From: Candidatus Omnitrophota bacterium
GTDB lineage: Bacteria > Omnitrophota > Gorgyraeia > 2-01-FULL-45-10
Direction of reading: 5' to 3'
DNA length: 5,177 nucleotides
NCBI GenBank assembly: GCA_028716065.1
Contig: JAQUQN010000085.1
Location: 1-5,177 of the forward strand
Of the stretch, positions 1 to 5,047 are shown in pieces. Both the position numbers and the translations under genes were made by a program. Below the pieces are notes generated by a model. That model searched no databases, was not told the origin of the DNA, and saw nothing but the letters and a program-made list of their open reading frames with translations. Each line of letters starts with the position of its first letter. Within the stretch, counting starts at the first letter, position 1.

Positions 1-527
1 GCCCTGGTCTTATCCGCCACTATGCCGAGCTTGGAGAGCATTACCAGAAGAGGGAAGAATGAATATCCGAGCGCGCACCTCGGCGGAAAACCAGTAGGTA
101 TTATAACGCAGGGCGCCTTATCCTGCTCGGCCATCTTTTTCAACTCGCCTCCGGAAGTTATCGCCATCAACGTCGCCTTCCGGCTCCTGGCATCCCTGTA
201 GGCGCTCAACGTCTCTTCCGTATTACCGGAATAACTTGAGGCTATGACAAGCGTCTCCTCGTCAACAAAATTCGGTAATGTATAGTTACGGTTTACGAAT
301 ATGGGCACCTTGGCCTCGCCGGAAACGTATGATCTCGCGAGGTCGGCTCCGATCGCTGACCCGCCCAGGCCGGTCACCAGCACATTTTTGAAGCGGGCCT
401 TGAAACCCTTGGGAAGCTTAAATCCTTCGCCTATATTCCTTGCCTCGGCGCACTGTTTAGGAAAAGACTCAATAAGCGCCAGCATGTTCGACTTGTCGTA
501 TTTTTTAATATCACTTGAGCTTATCAT
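1..527 (-). CDS. Bifunctional phosphoglucose/phosphomannose isomerase, N-terminal part (cut by window edge)
   Basis: Translating the minus strand from the ATG at 527-525 gives 175 residues with no stop before the window edge, so about half of a roughly 330-residue enzyme is present. The protein belongs to the SIS-domain family that interconverts glucose-6-P and fructose-6-P and also mannose-6-P and fructose-6-P in the cytoplasm. Visible signs are a family-like start (YDKSNMLALIESFP, about residues 10-23), the phosphosugar-binding turn GGSAIG (55-60), the SIS motif SSYSGNTEET (97-106), and PTGFPPRCALGYSF (144-157), which resembles the PRxALGY signature of the archaeal-type Pgi/Pmi. The catalytic Glu and His known from the family lie beyond the edge. 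GGAG at 535-538, inside the last codons of ptsI, sits 7 nt before the ATG, and the gap to the ptsI stop is only 4 nt, so the gene is probably translated from the same mRNA. A plain SIS sugar isomerase is a less likely alternative. Confidence 0.9.
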   Translation of the reverse strand, partial: MISSSDIKKYDKSNMLALIESFPKQCAEARNIGEGFKLPKGFKARFKNVLVTGLGGSAIGADLARSYVSGEAKVPIFVNRNYTLPNFVDEETLVIASSYSGNTEETLSAYRDARSRKATLMAITSGGELKKMAEQDKAPCVIIPTGFPPRCALGYSFFPLLVMLSKLGIVADKTR

Positions 528-531
528 CTCT

Positions 532-2307
532 TCACTCCACTTCTATTGTTATATCCGGTACCAGTTCCTTCAATTTTCTCTTCGCGAACCTTTCGATTTC
601 CCTGCCCGTAGACAGAGTGAGGGCCTGCTGAGCTATGCCGGCGGCCTGTTCCATGGTTACAGACCGTATTATCCTCTTCAGTTCCGGGGTATTTATCGGA
701 GAAGTGCTGAACTCATCCAGGCCGAGCCCCAAAAGTATGATTGTCATCGCAATATCACCCGCCATCTCTCCGCACATGCCGACCCATATACCGGCCTTAT
801 GTCCGTTCTCTATGACATTCTTTATCAGTAACAGCACCGCCGGGTGCGCCGGATCGTAGAGGTATGCTATCTTTTCATTTACCCTGTCCACGGCAAGGGC
901 ATATTGTATGAGGTCGTTGGTACCTATGGAAAAGAAATCCGCCTCTTTGGCCAGTATATCGCTCGTCAACGCCGCCGACGGCACTTCTATCATCGCGCCG
1001 ACTTCCACATTTTCATCGAACAGTATCGAGTCTTTCTTGAGTTCCTGCCTCACTTCGTCAAGGATGGCATTCGCCTGCCTCAACTCTTCAAGCCCCGATA
1101 TCATCGGATACATTATCCTCAGCTTGCCGAACATGGAAGCCCGCAGGATAGCCCTTAGCTGTGTCTTGAATATATCAGGCCTGGCGAGGCAGAATCTGAT
1201 GGCTCGCCAACCCAGGAACGGGTTCATCTCGCGCGGCACGTCGAGTTGAGACAAAAATTTATCCCCTCCCAGGTCCAGGGTCCTTATGGTCACGTGATGC
1301 GGCTTTATTCTTTTGGCTACCTCCGCGTATGCCTTGAACTGTTCCTCCTCGCTGGGAAGGTCCTTTCTGTTCATGTAAAAATATTCTGTTCTGTACAACC
1401 CTATACCTTCAGCGCCATGAGTAATGACAGACGGGATATCTTCCGACACCTCGATATTGGCGGCAAGTTTTATCTTTCTTCCGTCGAGAGTCTCGCACGG
1501 AAGGTCCTTCAGCTCCAGAAGATGGCGCTCTATGTCGGCAAGCCTCTTTCTGTCGGTCTCATATCTTTTGAGGGTCTTCGGGGTAGGGTTTATTACTATC
1601 GTGCCGTGCGTACCGTCGATTATGATGATATTCCCGCTCTCCACCCTCCTCGTCACTACCTCAAGCCCTACAACGGCGGGTATTTCAAGTGACTTGGCCA
1701 TGATGGCTGTGTGGGATGTGCGGCTTCCTATATCCGTAGCAAATCCTATTATATTCTTCTTGTGCATTGTAGCGGTATCGGAGGGAGACAGATCATACGA
1801 CACCACTACTACTCTCTCTTTCACACTGCCGAGAGGATCCTCTTTGGCCCCTATTAAATTCCTTAAAACTCTCTTGCCTACGTCATTTATGTCGCTTATC
1901 CTCTCTTTGAGATACTCGTCATCCATCTCCGAGAAAACTTTTATATACTTTTTCAGCACATCCTGAAAGATGTATTCTATGGACAATCTCTCCTTCTTCA
2001 ATTTCGCGATGACTTCTTCGATGAGCATGCTATCTTCTATTACCAATAGATGCGCGCTGAAGATCTGGGCATGCTCAACGCCCATCTCTTCCGAAATACG
2101 TTTCTTTATCTCCAATATCTCATTCTTGGTCTGGATCAGCGCCTCTTTAAATCGCTTTATCTCATTTTGTATCTGATCTTCTTTTATATTCCTCCTCTGT
2201 ATGACATACTGCTCCCTGTCGAGGAGAAGCGTCTTCCCAAATGTTATACCGGGAGACGCTGGTATACCTTTTAAAATTATTTCCTGTGGCTTAGCTTCTT
2301 TCATCAC
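532..2307 (-). CDS. ptsI: Phosphoenolpyruvate-protein phosphotransferase (PTS Enzyme I)
   Basis: This cytoplasmic enzyme takes phosphate from PEP onto a histidine and passes it to HPr. At 591 residues it is slightly longer than E. coli EI (575). Order: N-terminal HPr-binding/phosphohistidine half (about 1-240), with the active site in GSRTSHTAIMAK (His199); a linker; then the PEP-binding TIM barrel (about 270-560). In the barrel I see GLYRTEYFYM (Arg306), RTLDLGGDK (Arg342), MIEVPSA (Glu441), GTNDLIQY (Asn464-Asp465), DR (Arg475) and MCGEMAGD (Cys512), matching the known PEP, metal and acid-base residues. No GAF domain precedes it, so it is the EI type rather than the PtsP/EI-Ntr type. The start is either GTG at 2307, giving a 4-nt overlap with ptsH, or the next codon ATG at 2304, giving a 1-nt overlap. 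The Shine-Dalgarno is weak, so translation is probably coupled to ptsH. All key residues are intact. Confidence 0.97.
   Translation of the reverse strand: MMKEAKPQEIILKGIPASPGITFGKTLLLDREQYVIQRRNIKEDQIQNEIKRFKEALIQTKNEILEIKKRISEEMGVEHAQIFSAHLLVIEDSMLIEEVIAKLKKERLSIEYIFQDVLKKYIKVFSEMDDEYLKERISDINDVGKRVLRNLIGAKEDPLGSVKERVVVVSYDLSPSDTATMHKKNIIGFATDIGSRTSHTAIMAKSLEIPAVVGLEVVTRRVESGNIIIIDGTHGTIVINPTPKTLKRYETDRKRLADIERHLLELKDLPCETLDGRKIKLAANIEVSEDIPSVITHGAEGIGLYRTEYFYMNRKDLPSEEEQFKAYAEVAKRIKPHHVTIRTLDLGGDKFLSQLDVPREMNPFLGWRAIRFCLARPDIFKTQLRAILRASMFGKLRIMYPMISGLEELRQANAILDEVRQELKKDSILFDENVEVGAMIEVPSAALTSDILAKEADFFSIGTNDLIQYALAVDRVNEKIAYLYDPAHPAVLLLIKNVIENGHKAGIWVGMCGEMAGDIAMTIILLGLGLDEFSTSPINTPELKRIIRSVTMEQAAGIAQQALTLSTGREIERFAKRKLKELVPDITIEVE
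535..538 (-). promoter_or_regulatory. Shine-Dalgarno of the Pgi/Pmi gene inside the ptsI end
   Basis: GGAG on the minus strand overlaps the last two sense codons of ptsI and lies 7 nt before the ATG at 527. It fixes the start of the isomerase gene and ties its translation to ribosomes finishing ptsI. Confidence 0.6.
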
Positions 2308-2588
2308 ATTTGACCCATTATTGAATCTTCTATATCGCTCAACAACAGTTCTTCCAGTTCCTTGACCGCCAATTCGGCGTCTTCGCCGTCTGCCGTAATA
2401 ATAACGTGGGCGCCCTTTCCGGCCTCAAGCATCATTATCCCCATTATAGACTTGCCGTTGACCTTCTTCTTGCCCTTGCTTACGGTTATATCACTGTCGA
2501 ATTTATTGGCTATCTGCACGAATAAGGCTGCAGGGCGGGCATGAAGGCCCTGCTTATTTTTGATAATGATCGTCTTTCCTACTACCAC
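2304..2588 (-). CDS. ptsH: Phosphocarrier protein HPr
   Basis: This is a small cytoplasmic phosphocarrier of 94 residues (typical HPr is 85-90) that takes phosphate from Enzyme I and gives it to EIIA-type proteins. The active-site motif QGLHARPAALF is intact with His16 and Arg18. The regulatory motif NGKSIMGIMML carries Ser47, which lines up with Ser46 of Gram-positive HPr, the target of HPr kinase/phosphorylase; no hprK lies in this window. The C-terminal stretch (AELAVKELEELL) fits the last HPr helix and is followed by a short acidic tail. The start is GTG at 2588, since the in-frame ATGs downstream would remove the active site, and GAGAGGA (2596-2602) lies 7 nt ahead. The gene starts 4 nt after the yvcK stop and overlaps ptsI. 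Unlike B. subtilis Crh, it keeps the catalytic histidine and so should work in the relay. Confidence 0.96.
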   Translation of the reverse strand: MVVGKTIIIKNKQGLHARPAALFVQIANKFDSDITVSKGKKKVNGKSIMGIMMLEAGKGAHVIITADGEDAELAVKELEELLLSDIEDSIMGQM

Positions 2589-2592
2589 TTTA

Positions 2593-3837
2593 TCATCCTC
2601 TCGTTTTTTTCAAGCTGCCCACCAGGTCTATTATTATCTTGGCAAGCTTGTTCGAGTCATGCCTCACGTAATCCTTGGTACTTATGATATGGGCTTCTAT
2701 CACCTTGCACTTCATTCTCTTGAGAGCATCAGTATCAGGAATGACGGGCGCTGACCCTTCATCTTTATATCTCTTGAGCATCTCATCGGCTATCTTCGCC
2801 GTGTTCACAATACAATAATCGACTATCCCCGCTGATGCATGGCTCACGATGGCCTTGAGATGGTCGCTCGCCTTATAACCGTCGGTCTCGCCTTTTTGGG
2901 TCATCACATTGCATACATAGACCTTGATGGCCTTCGATGAAACTATCTCCTGATAGACCTTTCCCACCAAGAGGTTCGGCATTATACTCGTATATAAACT
3001 GCCCGGCCCTAGTACTATCGCGTCGGCCTTTTTTACTGCCTCAATGGCCTCGGCGCTTGGCTTACAATTTATGGGACGAAGCATGATCCGCTTTATAGGC
3101 AAATTCGCCTGCGGTATCCGGCTCTCGCCTACTGTCTCGGAGCCATCGGTATGTTCTGCTACGAGCGTAACCTTGTCGAGAGTGGATGGGACAACGCTTC
3201 CCCTTATCGCAAGTACTTTACTCGATTCTTTTATCGCGGCATCGAAAGTGCCCGCCACCTTGGACATGGCGGCTATGAAAAGGTTGCCGAAGCTGTGGCC
3301 GCTCAACTGGCTGCCTTCTTCAAATCTGAATTGAAAGAGCTTTCCCATGAGCGGTTCGGCGTCCGCTAACGCGACGAGGCAATTTCTTATATCTCCCGGC
3401 GGTAAAACATCGAAATCCTGCCTCAACCTTCCCGATGAACCGCCATCGTCGGCAACCGTGACTATCGCGGTAATATTACTGGTATATTCCTTCAGGCCGT
3501 GCAGAAGCATCGACAGCCCCGTACCGCCTCCGACGACAACGATCTTCGGGCCGCGCTCCAATATCCTTTTCTGATATACTTTATCGACGAGGTCCGCCTC
3601 GCCCCTGGGAAGCAGTATCCCTATGAAAGATTTTATTATACGCTTTACCCCTGTTATGACCGCCAGGATACCCAGTATTATTATAAGTCCGGCAAATGTC
3701 TTATTCGATGGGCTTTGTTCCAACAGTACCATTACGAAACCCATCGATATCAAAAGAATACCGAATACGGTAAGGAGTATCCACCTCTTTACCCACATTC
3801 CGGGGTATAACCACTTAAACGCCTTAAATATTTTCAA
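2593..3837 (-). CDS. yvcK: YvcK/GlmR-family protein with N-terminal membrane anchor
   Basis: The protein belongs to the YvcK/GlmR (CofD-like, UPF0052) family. In B. subtilis the member binds UDP-GlcNAc, stimulates GlmS, and is needed for growth and envelope integrity on gluconeogenic carbon. Family motifs seen are VVGGGTGLS (101-109, nucleotide-binding turn), ADDGGSSGRLR (129-139), LPPGDIRN (145-152), GHSFGNL (180-186), LGPGSLYTS (276-284), CNVMTQ (309-314) and RHDSNKLA (392-399). At 414 residues it is about 95 longer than the 317-residue soluble B. subtilis form. The extra N-terminus has two hydrophobic segments (about 19-39 and 47-64) with a short hydrophilic turn and a basic amphipathic stretch after them, so I infer a membrane hairpin with the catalytic-like domain in the cytoplasm. 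The start is TTG at 3837, overlapping the EIIA stop by 4 nt, with GAGGA 9 nt upstream. The ATG of Met14 is an alternative that would keep both hydrophobic segments. Confidence 0.92.
   Translation of the reverse strand: MKIFKAFKWLYPGMWVKRWILLTVFGILLISMGFVMVLLEQSPSNKTFAGLIIILGILAVITGVKRIIKSFIGILLPRGEADLVDKVYQKRILERGPKIVVVGGGTGLSMLLHGLKEYTSNITAIVTVADDGGSSGRLRQDFDVLPPGDIRNCLVALADAEPLMGKLFQFRFEEGSQLSGHSFGNLFIAAMSKVAGTFDAAIKESSKVLAIRGSVVPSTLDKVTLVAEHTDGSETVGESRIPQANLPIKRIMLRPINCKPSAEAIEAVKKADAIVLGPGSLYTSIMPNLLVGKVYQEIVSSKAIKVYVCNVMTQKGETDGYKASDHLKAIVSHASAGIVDYCIVNTAKIADEMLKRYKDEGSAPVIPDTDALKRMKCKVIEAHIISTKDYVRHDSNKLAKIIIDLVGSLKKTRG
2596..2602 (-). promoter_or_regulatory. Shine-Dalgarno that decides the GTG start of ptsH
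   Basis: GAGAGGA lies in the last codons of yvcK, 7 nt before the GTG at 2588. No ATG in the ptsH frame lies nearby upstream, and a start further downstream would lose the His16 motif, so this site supports the GTG. Confidence 0.65.
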
Positions 3838-4295
3838 TTCTTAGCGTCCTCTTCCTGTATTATCTTAAGCGCTTCTTTGTCGTCTTTGGCCTTACGCAGC
3901 AGGTCTCTGAAATATTTATCCTTGAGCATCCTTGATATCCTGGCAAGCGCCTTGAGGTGGGGGCCCGCAGCTTCTTCCGAAGCTACCAGGAGGAAAAAAA
4001 TATGGACGGGTTCTCCGTCCAACGAGTCGAAATTGACGCCTTTTTGAGACAGGCCGAATGCGGCAACCAATTCTTTTACATTGGAAGATTTCGCGTGGGG
4101 TATGCCTATCCCCTGGCCTATGCCGGTGGAACCGAGGGCTTCGCGAGCCAGGATAGACTTGACGAGATCGTCTCTATCGCTGATATCGCCGGCATTCGCA
4201 AGAAGGTCTACCAGCTCTCTTATCGCGCCTTCTTTATCGGTCGATTTGAGATTCGCTGTTATGGCCTTCTTATCCAAAAAGTCCATAATCTTCAT
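3834..4295 (-). CDS. ptsN: PTS EIIA protein, fructose/mannitol type (PtsN-like)
   Basis: This 153-residue single-domain EIIA_2 protein is close in size to E. coli PtsN (163). It should accept phosphate from HPr on His67 in GIGIPHAKSSNV; the preceding REALGSTGIGQG (51-62) and the later PVHIFFLLVASEEAAGPHLKALARIS (96-121) are characteristic of the family. No EIIB or EIIC domain is fused or adjacent, so a regulatory output is more likely than sugar transport. Comparable orphan EIIA proteins act on kinases, channels or sigma54-linked processes, but no target can be read here. It is the first gene of the operon. The start at ATG 4295 is favoured over Met4 because AAAGGAGAGG (4300-4309) lies just upstream and a promoter follows further out. 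It overlaps yvcK by 4 nt. The symbol denotes family resemblance; a fructose-specific EIIA whose partners lie elsewhere is the main alternative. Confidence 0.9.
   Translation of the reverse strand: MKIMDFLDKKAITANLKSTDKEGAIRELVDLLANAGDISDRDDLVKSILAREALGSTGIGQGIGIPHAKSSNVKELVAAFGLSQKGVNFDSLDGEPVHIFFLLVASEEAAGPHLKALARISRMLKDKYFRDLLRKAKDDKEALKIIQEEDAKN
3847..3856 (-). promoter_or_regulatory. Shine-Dalgarno that supports the TTG start of yvcK
   Basis: AGGAAGAGGA lies within the last codons of the EIIA gene, with GAGGA ending 9 nt before the TTG at 3837. Together with the 4-nt TTGA overlap it favours TTG over the ATG 39 nt downstream. Confidence 0.6.
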
Positions 4296-4299
4296 ACTA

Positions 4300-4309
4300 C
4301 CTCTCCTTT
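4300..4309 (-). promoter_or_regulatory. Strong Shine-Dalgarno of the operon's first gene
   Basis: AAAGGAGAGG on the minus strand holds AGGAG 7 nt before the ATG at 4295. It is the best ribosome binding site in the window and selects Met1 over Met4 of the EIIA protein. Confidence 0.8.
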
Positions 4310-4323
4310 CAAATTACATATGT

Positions 4324-4353
4324 ATTATGCCAAGCAATTTTTAACTCTATCAA
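4324..4353 (-). promoter_or_regulatory. Probable sigma70-type promoter of the pts-yvcK operon
   Basis: On the minus strand TTGATA (4348-4353) and CATAAT (4324-4329) are separated by 18 nt; each differs from the sigma70 consensus at one base. The start of transcription would fall near 4317, leaving a leader of about 22 nt before the EIIA ATG. TTGGCAT nearby resembles a sigma54 -24 element, but no -12 GC follows at the right distance. Read by eye only. Confidence 0.6.
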
Positions 4354-4428
4354 TGACTACTAAGTCCTCCTCCGCCCTTCAACACGAAAACGACGGTGGG
4401 GCTTCGGAGAGACATTCTGCTTCTTACA

Positions 4429-4480
4429 ATTTCTGCGAAGCCCGACCGGCTATTGCTGGCCGAAGGGCGAAGCAGAATGG
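4429..4480. repeat. 52-bp palindromic repeat, copy 1, abutting tRNA-Gly
   Basis: This copy matches 5123-5174 at 46 of 52 positions by hand alignment with no gaps. It folds as an imperfect hairpin: TTCTGC (4431-4436) with GCAGAA (4472-4477), GCCC (4440-4443) with GGGC (4465-4468), and CGGC (4447-4450) with GCCG (4459-4462), with GAA opposite GAA as an internal loop. Its last three bases are the CCA of tRNA-Gly read in reverse. An alternative outer arm, 4413-4423, pairs perfectly over 11 bp with 4469-4479. On the tRNA strand it follows the tRNA, but no U-tract follows the hairpin, so a classical terminator is not supported. It could be a 3'-processing element or a mobile palindrome. Confidence 0.8.
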
Positions 4481-4552
4481 AGCGGCGGATGGGTTTCGAA
4501 CCCACGACATCCAGCTTGGCAAGCTGGCATTCTACCACTGAATTACCGCCGC
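4478..4552 (-). tRNA. tRNA-Gly (anticodon GCC)
   Basis: The minus strand folds as a full cloverleaf: acceptor GCGGCGG/CCGCCGC, D stem AUUC/GAAU with a short loop AGUGGUA, anticodon stem CCAGC/GCUGG with loop UUGCCAA (anticodon GCC), variable AUGUC, and T arm GUGGG-UUCGAAC-CCAU with one G-U pair. The body is 72 nt with discriminator U, and CCA is encoded at 4480-4478. It lies downstream of tRNA-Lys on the same strand, separated by 159 nt of hairpins. The CCA is shared with the end of a 52-bp repeat (4429-4480). Confidence 0.97.
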
Positions 4553-4569
4553 GTTTGCGAAGCAAACGC
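4551..4569. repeat. 8-bp hairpin with GAA loop at the 5' end of tRNA-Gly
   Basis: GCGTTTGC and GCAAACGC pair perfectly around GAA. The arm at 4551-4558 includes the first two nucleotides of tRNA-Gly, so the structure sits at the RNase P cleavage side of the precursor. The centre is the heptamer GCGAAGC. Confidence 0.85.
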
Positions 4570-4577
4570 GATGCTGA

Positions 4578-4621
4578 GGCAGCGTTAAGCAATCCGACCT
4601 TTGGCAAGGATTGCAGCTGCC
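4578..4621. repeat. Imperfect inverted repeat between the two tRNAs
   Basis: GGCAGC (4578-4583) pairs with GCTGCC (4616-4621), and GCAATCC (4589-4595) pairs with GGATTGC (4608-4614). They are separated by a lopsided internal loop (5 nt against 1) and closed by a 12-nt terminal loop. Confidence 0.75.
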
Positions 4622-4638
4622 GAAGCACCTTTGCTTCG
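4621..4638. repeat. 7-bp inverted repeat
   Basis: CGAAGCA (4621-4627) and TGCTTCG (4632-4638) pair perfectly around CCTT. It directly follows the hairpin ending at 4621. Confidence 0.75.
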
Positions 4639-4654
4639 AGTCAAATATCTTTAA

Positions 4655-4689
4655 GGTCCTTCGTCCCGCCTTCGGCGGGACTCAGGATC
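4655..4689. repeat. Long hairpin with TTC loop in the tRNA spacer
   Basis: GTCCCGCC (4663-4670) and GGCGGGAC (4674-4681) pair perfectly around TTC. Beyond a TC/TC mismatch the stem continues with GGTCCT (4655-4660) against AGGATC (4684-4689), one pair being a wobble. Confidence 0.85.
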
Positions 4690-4713
4690 AAAATTCGCCT
4701 TCGGCGAATTTTG
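4689..4713. repeat. Perfect 11-bp palindrome overlapping the tRNA-Lys CCA
   Basis: CAAAATTCGCC and GGCGAATTTTG pair perfectly around TTC. Its right arm covers two of the three CCA bases of tRNA-Lys (4712-4713), and its left end touches the preceding hairpin, so the two stem-loops are in tandem just after the tRNA on its transcript. Confidence 0.9.
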
Positions 4714-4787
4714 GTGCCCGCGCCAAGAATCGAACTTGGAACCTTGACATTAAGAGTGTCCTGCTCTGCCAATTGAGCTACGCGGGC
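4712..4787 (-). tRNA. tRNA-Lys (anticodon CUU)
   Basis: The minus strand folds as a cloverleaf: acceptor GCCCGCG/CGCGGGC, D stem GCUC/GAGC with loop AAUUGGCA, anticodon stem GGACA/UGUCA with loop CUCUUAA (anticodon CUU, reads AAG), variable AGGUU, and T arm CCAAG-UUCGAUU-CUUGG. The discriminator is A and CCA is encoded, 76 nt in all. The outermost anticodon-stem pair is a G-A mismatch (positions 27 and 43); the rest pairs well. The CCA lies inside a perfect 11-bp palindrome (4689-4713). Confidence 0.96.
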
Positions 4788-4790
4788 GTC

Positions 4791-4849
4791 GCAAAAACTC
4801 CGCTGCGGCCACCAAGAAAACAACTTGGTAGGCCTTGCTCCGTTTTTGC
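4791..4849. repeat. Large inverted repeat just upstream of tRNA-Lys
   Basis: GCAAAAAC (4791-4798) and GTTTTTGC (4842-4849) form the outer stem; GGCC (4807-4810), ACCAAG (4811-4816), CTTGGT (4824-4829) and GGCC (4831-4834) form the inner stem with one bulged A. It begins 3 nt from the tRNA-Lys 5' end and would form in the leader of the tRNA transcript. Confidence 0.8.
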
Positions 4850-4852
4850 TCC

Positions 4853-4883
4853 TTAGGGAAAAACCCTGATGGTTTTTCCCTAA
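4853..4883. repeat. Perfect 13-bp palindrome with 5-nt loop
   Basis: TTAGGGAAAAACC and GGTTTTTCCCTAA pair perfectly around CTGAT. No T-run follows the stem on either strand, so I do not call it an intrinsic terminator. AGGG (4855-4858) can also pair with CCCT (4864-4867) as a smaller alternative. Confidence 0.85.
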
Positions 4884-4915
4884 CGCTCGGCCTAACGGCC
4901 TCGCTGTTCCTTTTC

Positions 4916-4975
4916 CTTCCGCAAGGAAGTATATTATTCTAGAATATTAAGGGAAACCCTTAATATTCCCCTTCC
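4916..4975. repeat. Nested palindromes including a perfect 12-bp hairpin
   Basis: GAATATTAAGGG (4942-4953) and CCCTTAATATTC (4957-4968) pair perfectly around AAA. Overlapping it, ATTCTAGAAT (4936-4945) is a self-complementary decamer. GGAAG (4925-4929) can pair either with CTTCC at 4916-4920 or with CTTCC at 4971-4975, which would close a larger stem around the 12-bp hairpin. Confidence 0.8.
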
Positions 4976-5002
4976 TTTTGGCAGGGATTTAATAAAGGTA
5001 AA

Positions 5003-5031
5003 ATTATATCAAAATACTGATATAAAATCAA
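5003..5031 (-). promoter_or_regulatory. Probable sigma70-type promoter facing the tRNA genes
   Basis: On the minus strand TTGATT (5026-5031) and a perfect TATAAT (5003-5008) are separated by 17 nt. Transcription would begin near 4996 and reach tRNA-Lys after about 210 nt of palindromic leader, then tRNA-Gly. The -10 and most of the spacer lie inside an 8-bp inverted repeat (TTATATCA 5004-5011, TGATATAA 5018-5025), which could be an operator or just AT-rich symmetry. Confidence 0.6.
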
Positions 5032-5047
5032 GAAAATGCTCTGCTAA

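Noticed and set aside
301..831. Plus-strand open frame of 176 codons
   Set aside because: It lies opposite the Pgi/Pmi and ptsI coding sequences, whose motifs are unambiguous, and shows no family features of its own.
844..1966. Several plus-strand open frames inside ptsI
   Set aside because: They are shadows of the Enzyme I gene and their translations show no recognisable domain.
4313..4336. Sigma54 promoter before the EIIA gene
   Set aside because: TTGGCAT resembles the -24 box, but no GC-containing -12 box occurs at the required spacing; the sigma70 reading fits better.
3957..4541. Plus-strand open frame of 194 codons spanning the EIIA gene, promoter and tRNA-Gly
   Set aside because: It runs antisense to a clear EIIA gene and then through a tRNA; no coding signature is seen.
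4350..4628. Minus-strand open frame of 92 codons across tRNA-Gly
   Set aside because: Its central peptide (GGNSVVECQLAKLDVVGSKP) is the familiar false protein obtained by translating a tRNA-Gly gene; the flanks are hairpin DNA.
4641..4823. Minus-strand open frame of 60 codons across tRNA-Lys
   Set aside because: The peptide RVAQLAEQ...VPSSILGAGTK is a well-known artefact of translating tRNA genes.
4396..4856. Plus-strand open frames with GFEPTTSSLASWHSTTELPP and APRIELGTLTLRVSCSAN
   Set aside because: These are reverse-strand translations of the two tRNAs, commonly misannotated as proteins.
4853..4968. Palindromes at 4853-4883 and 4942-4968 as rho-independent terminators
   Set aside because: The stems are strong, but no T-run follows on either strand, so a terminator call is not supported.
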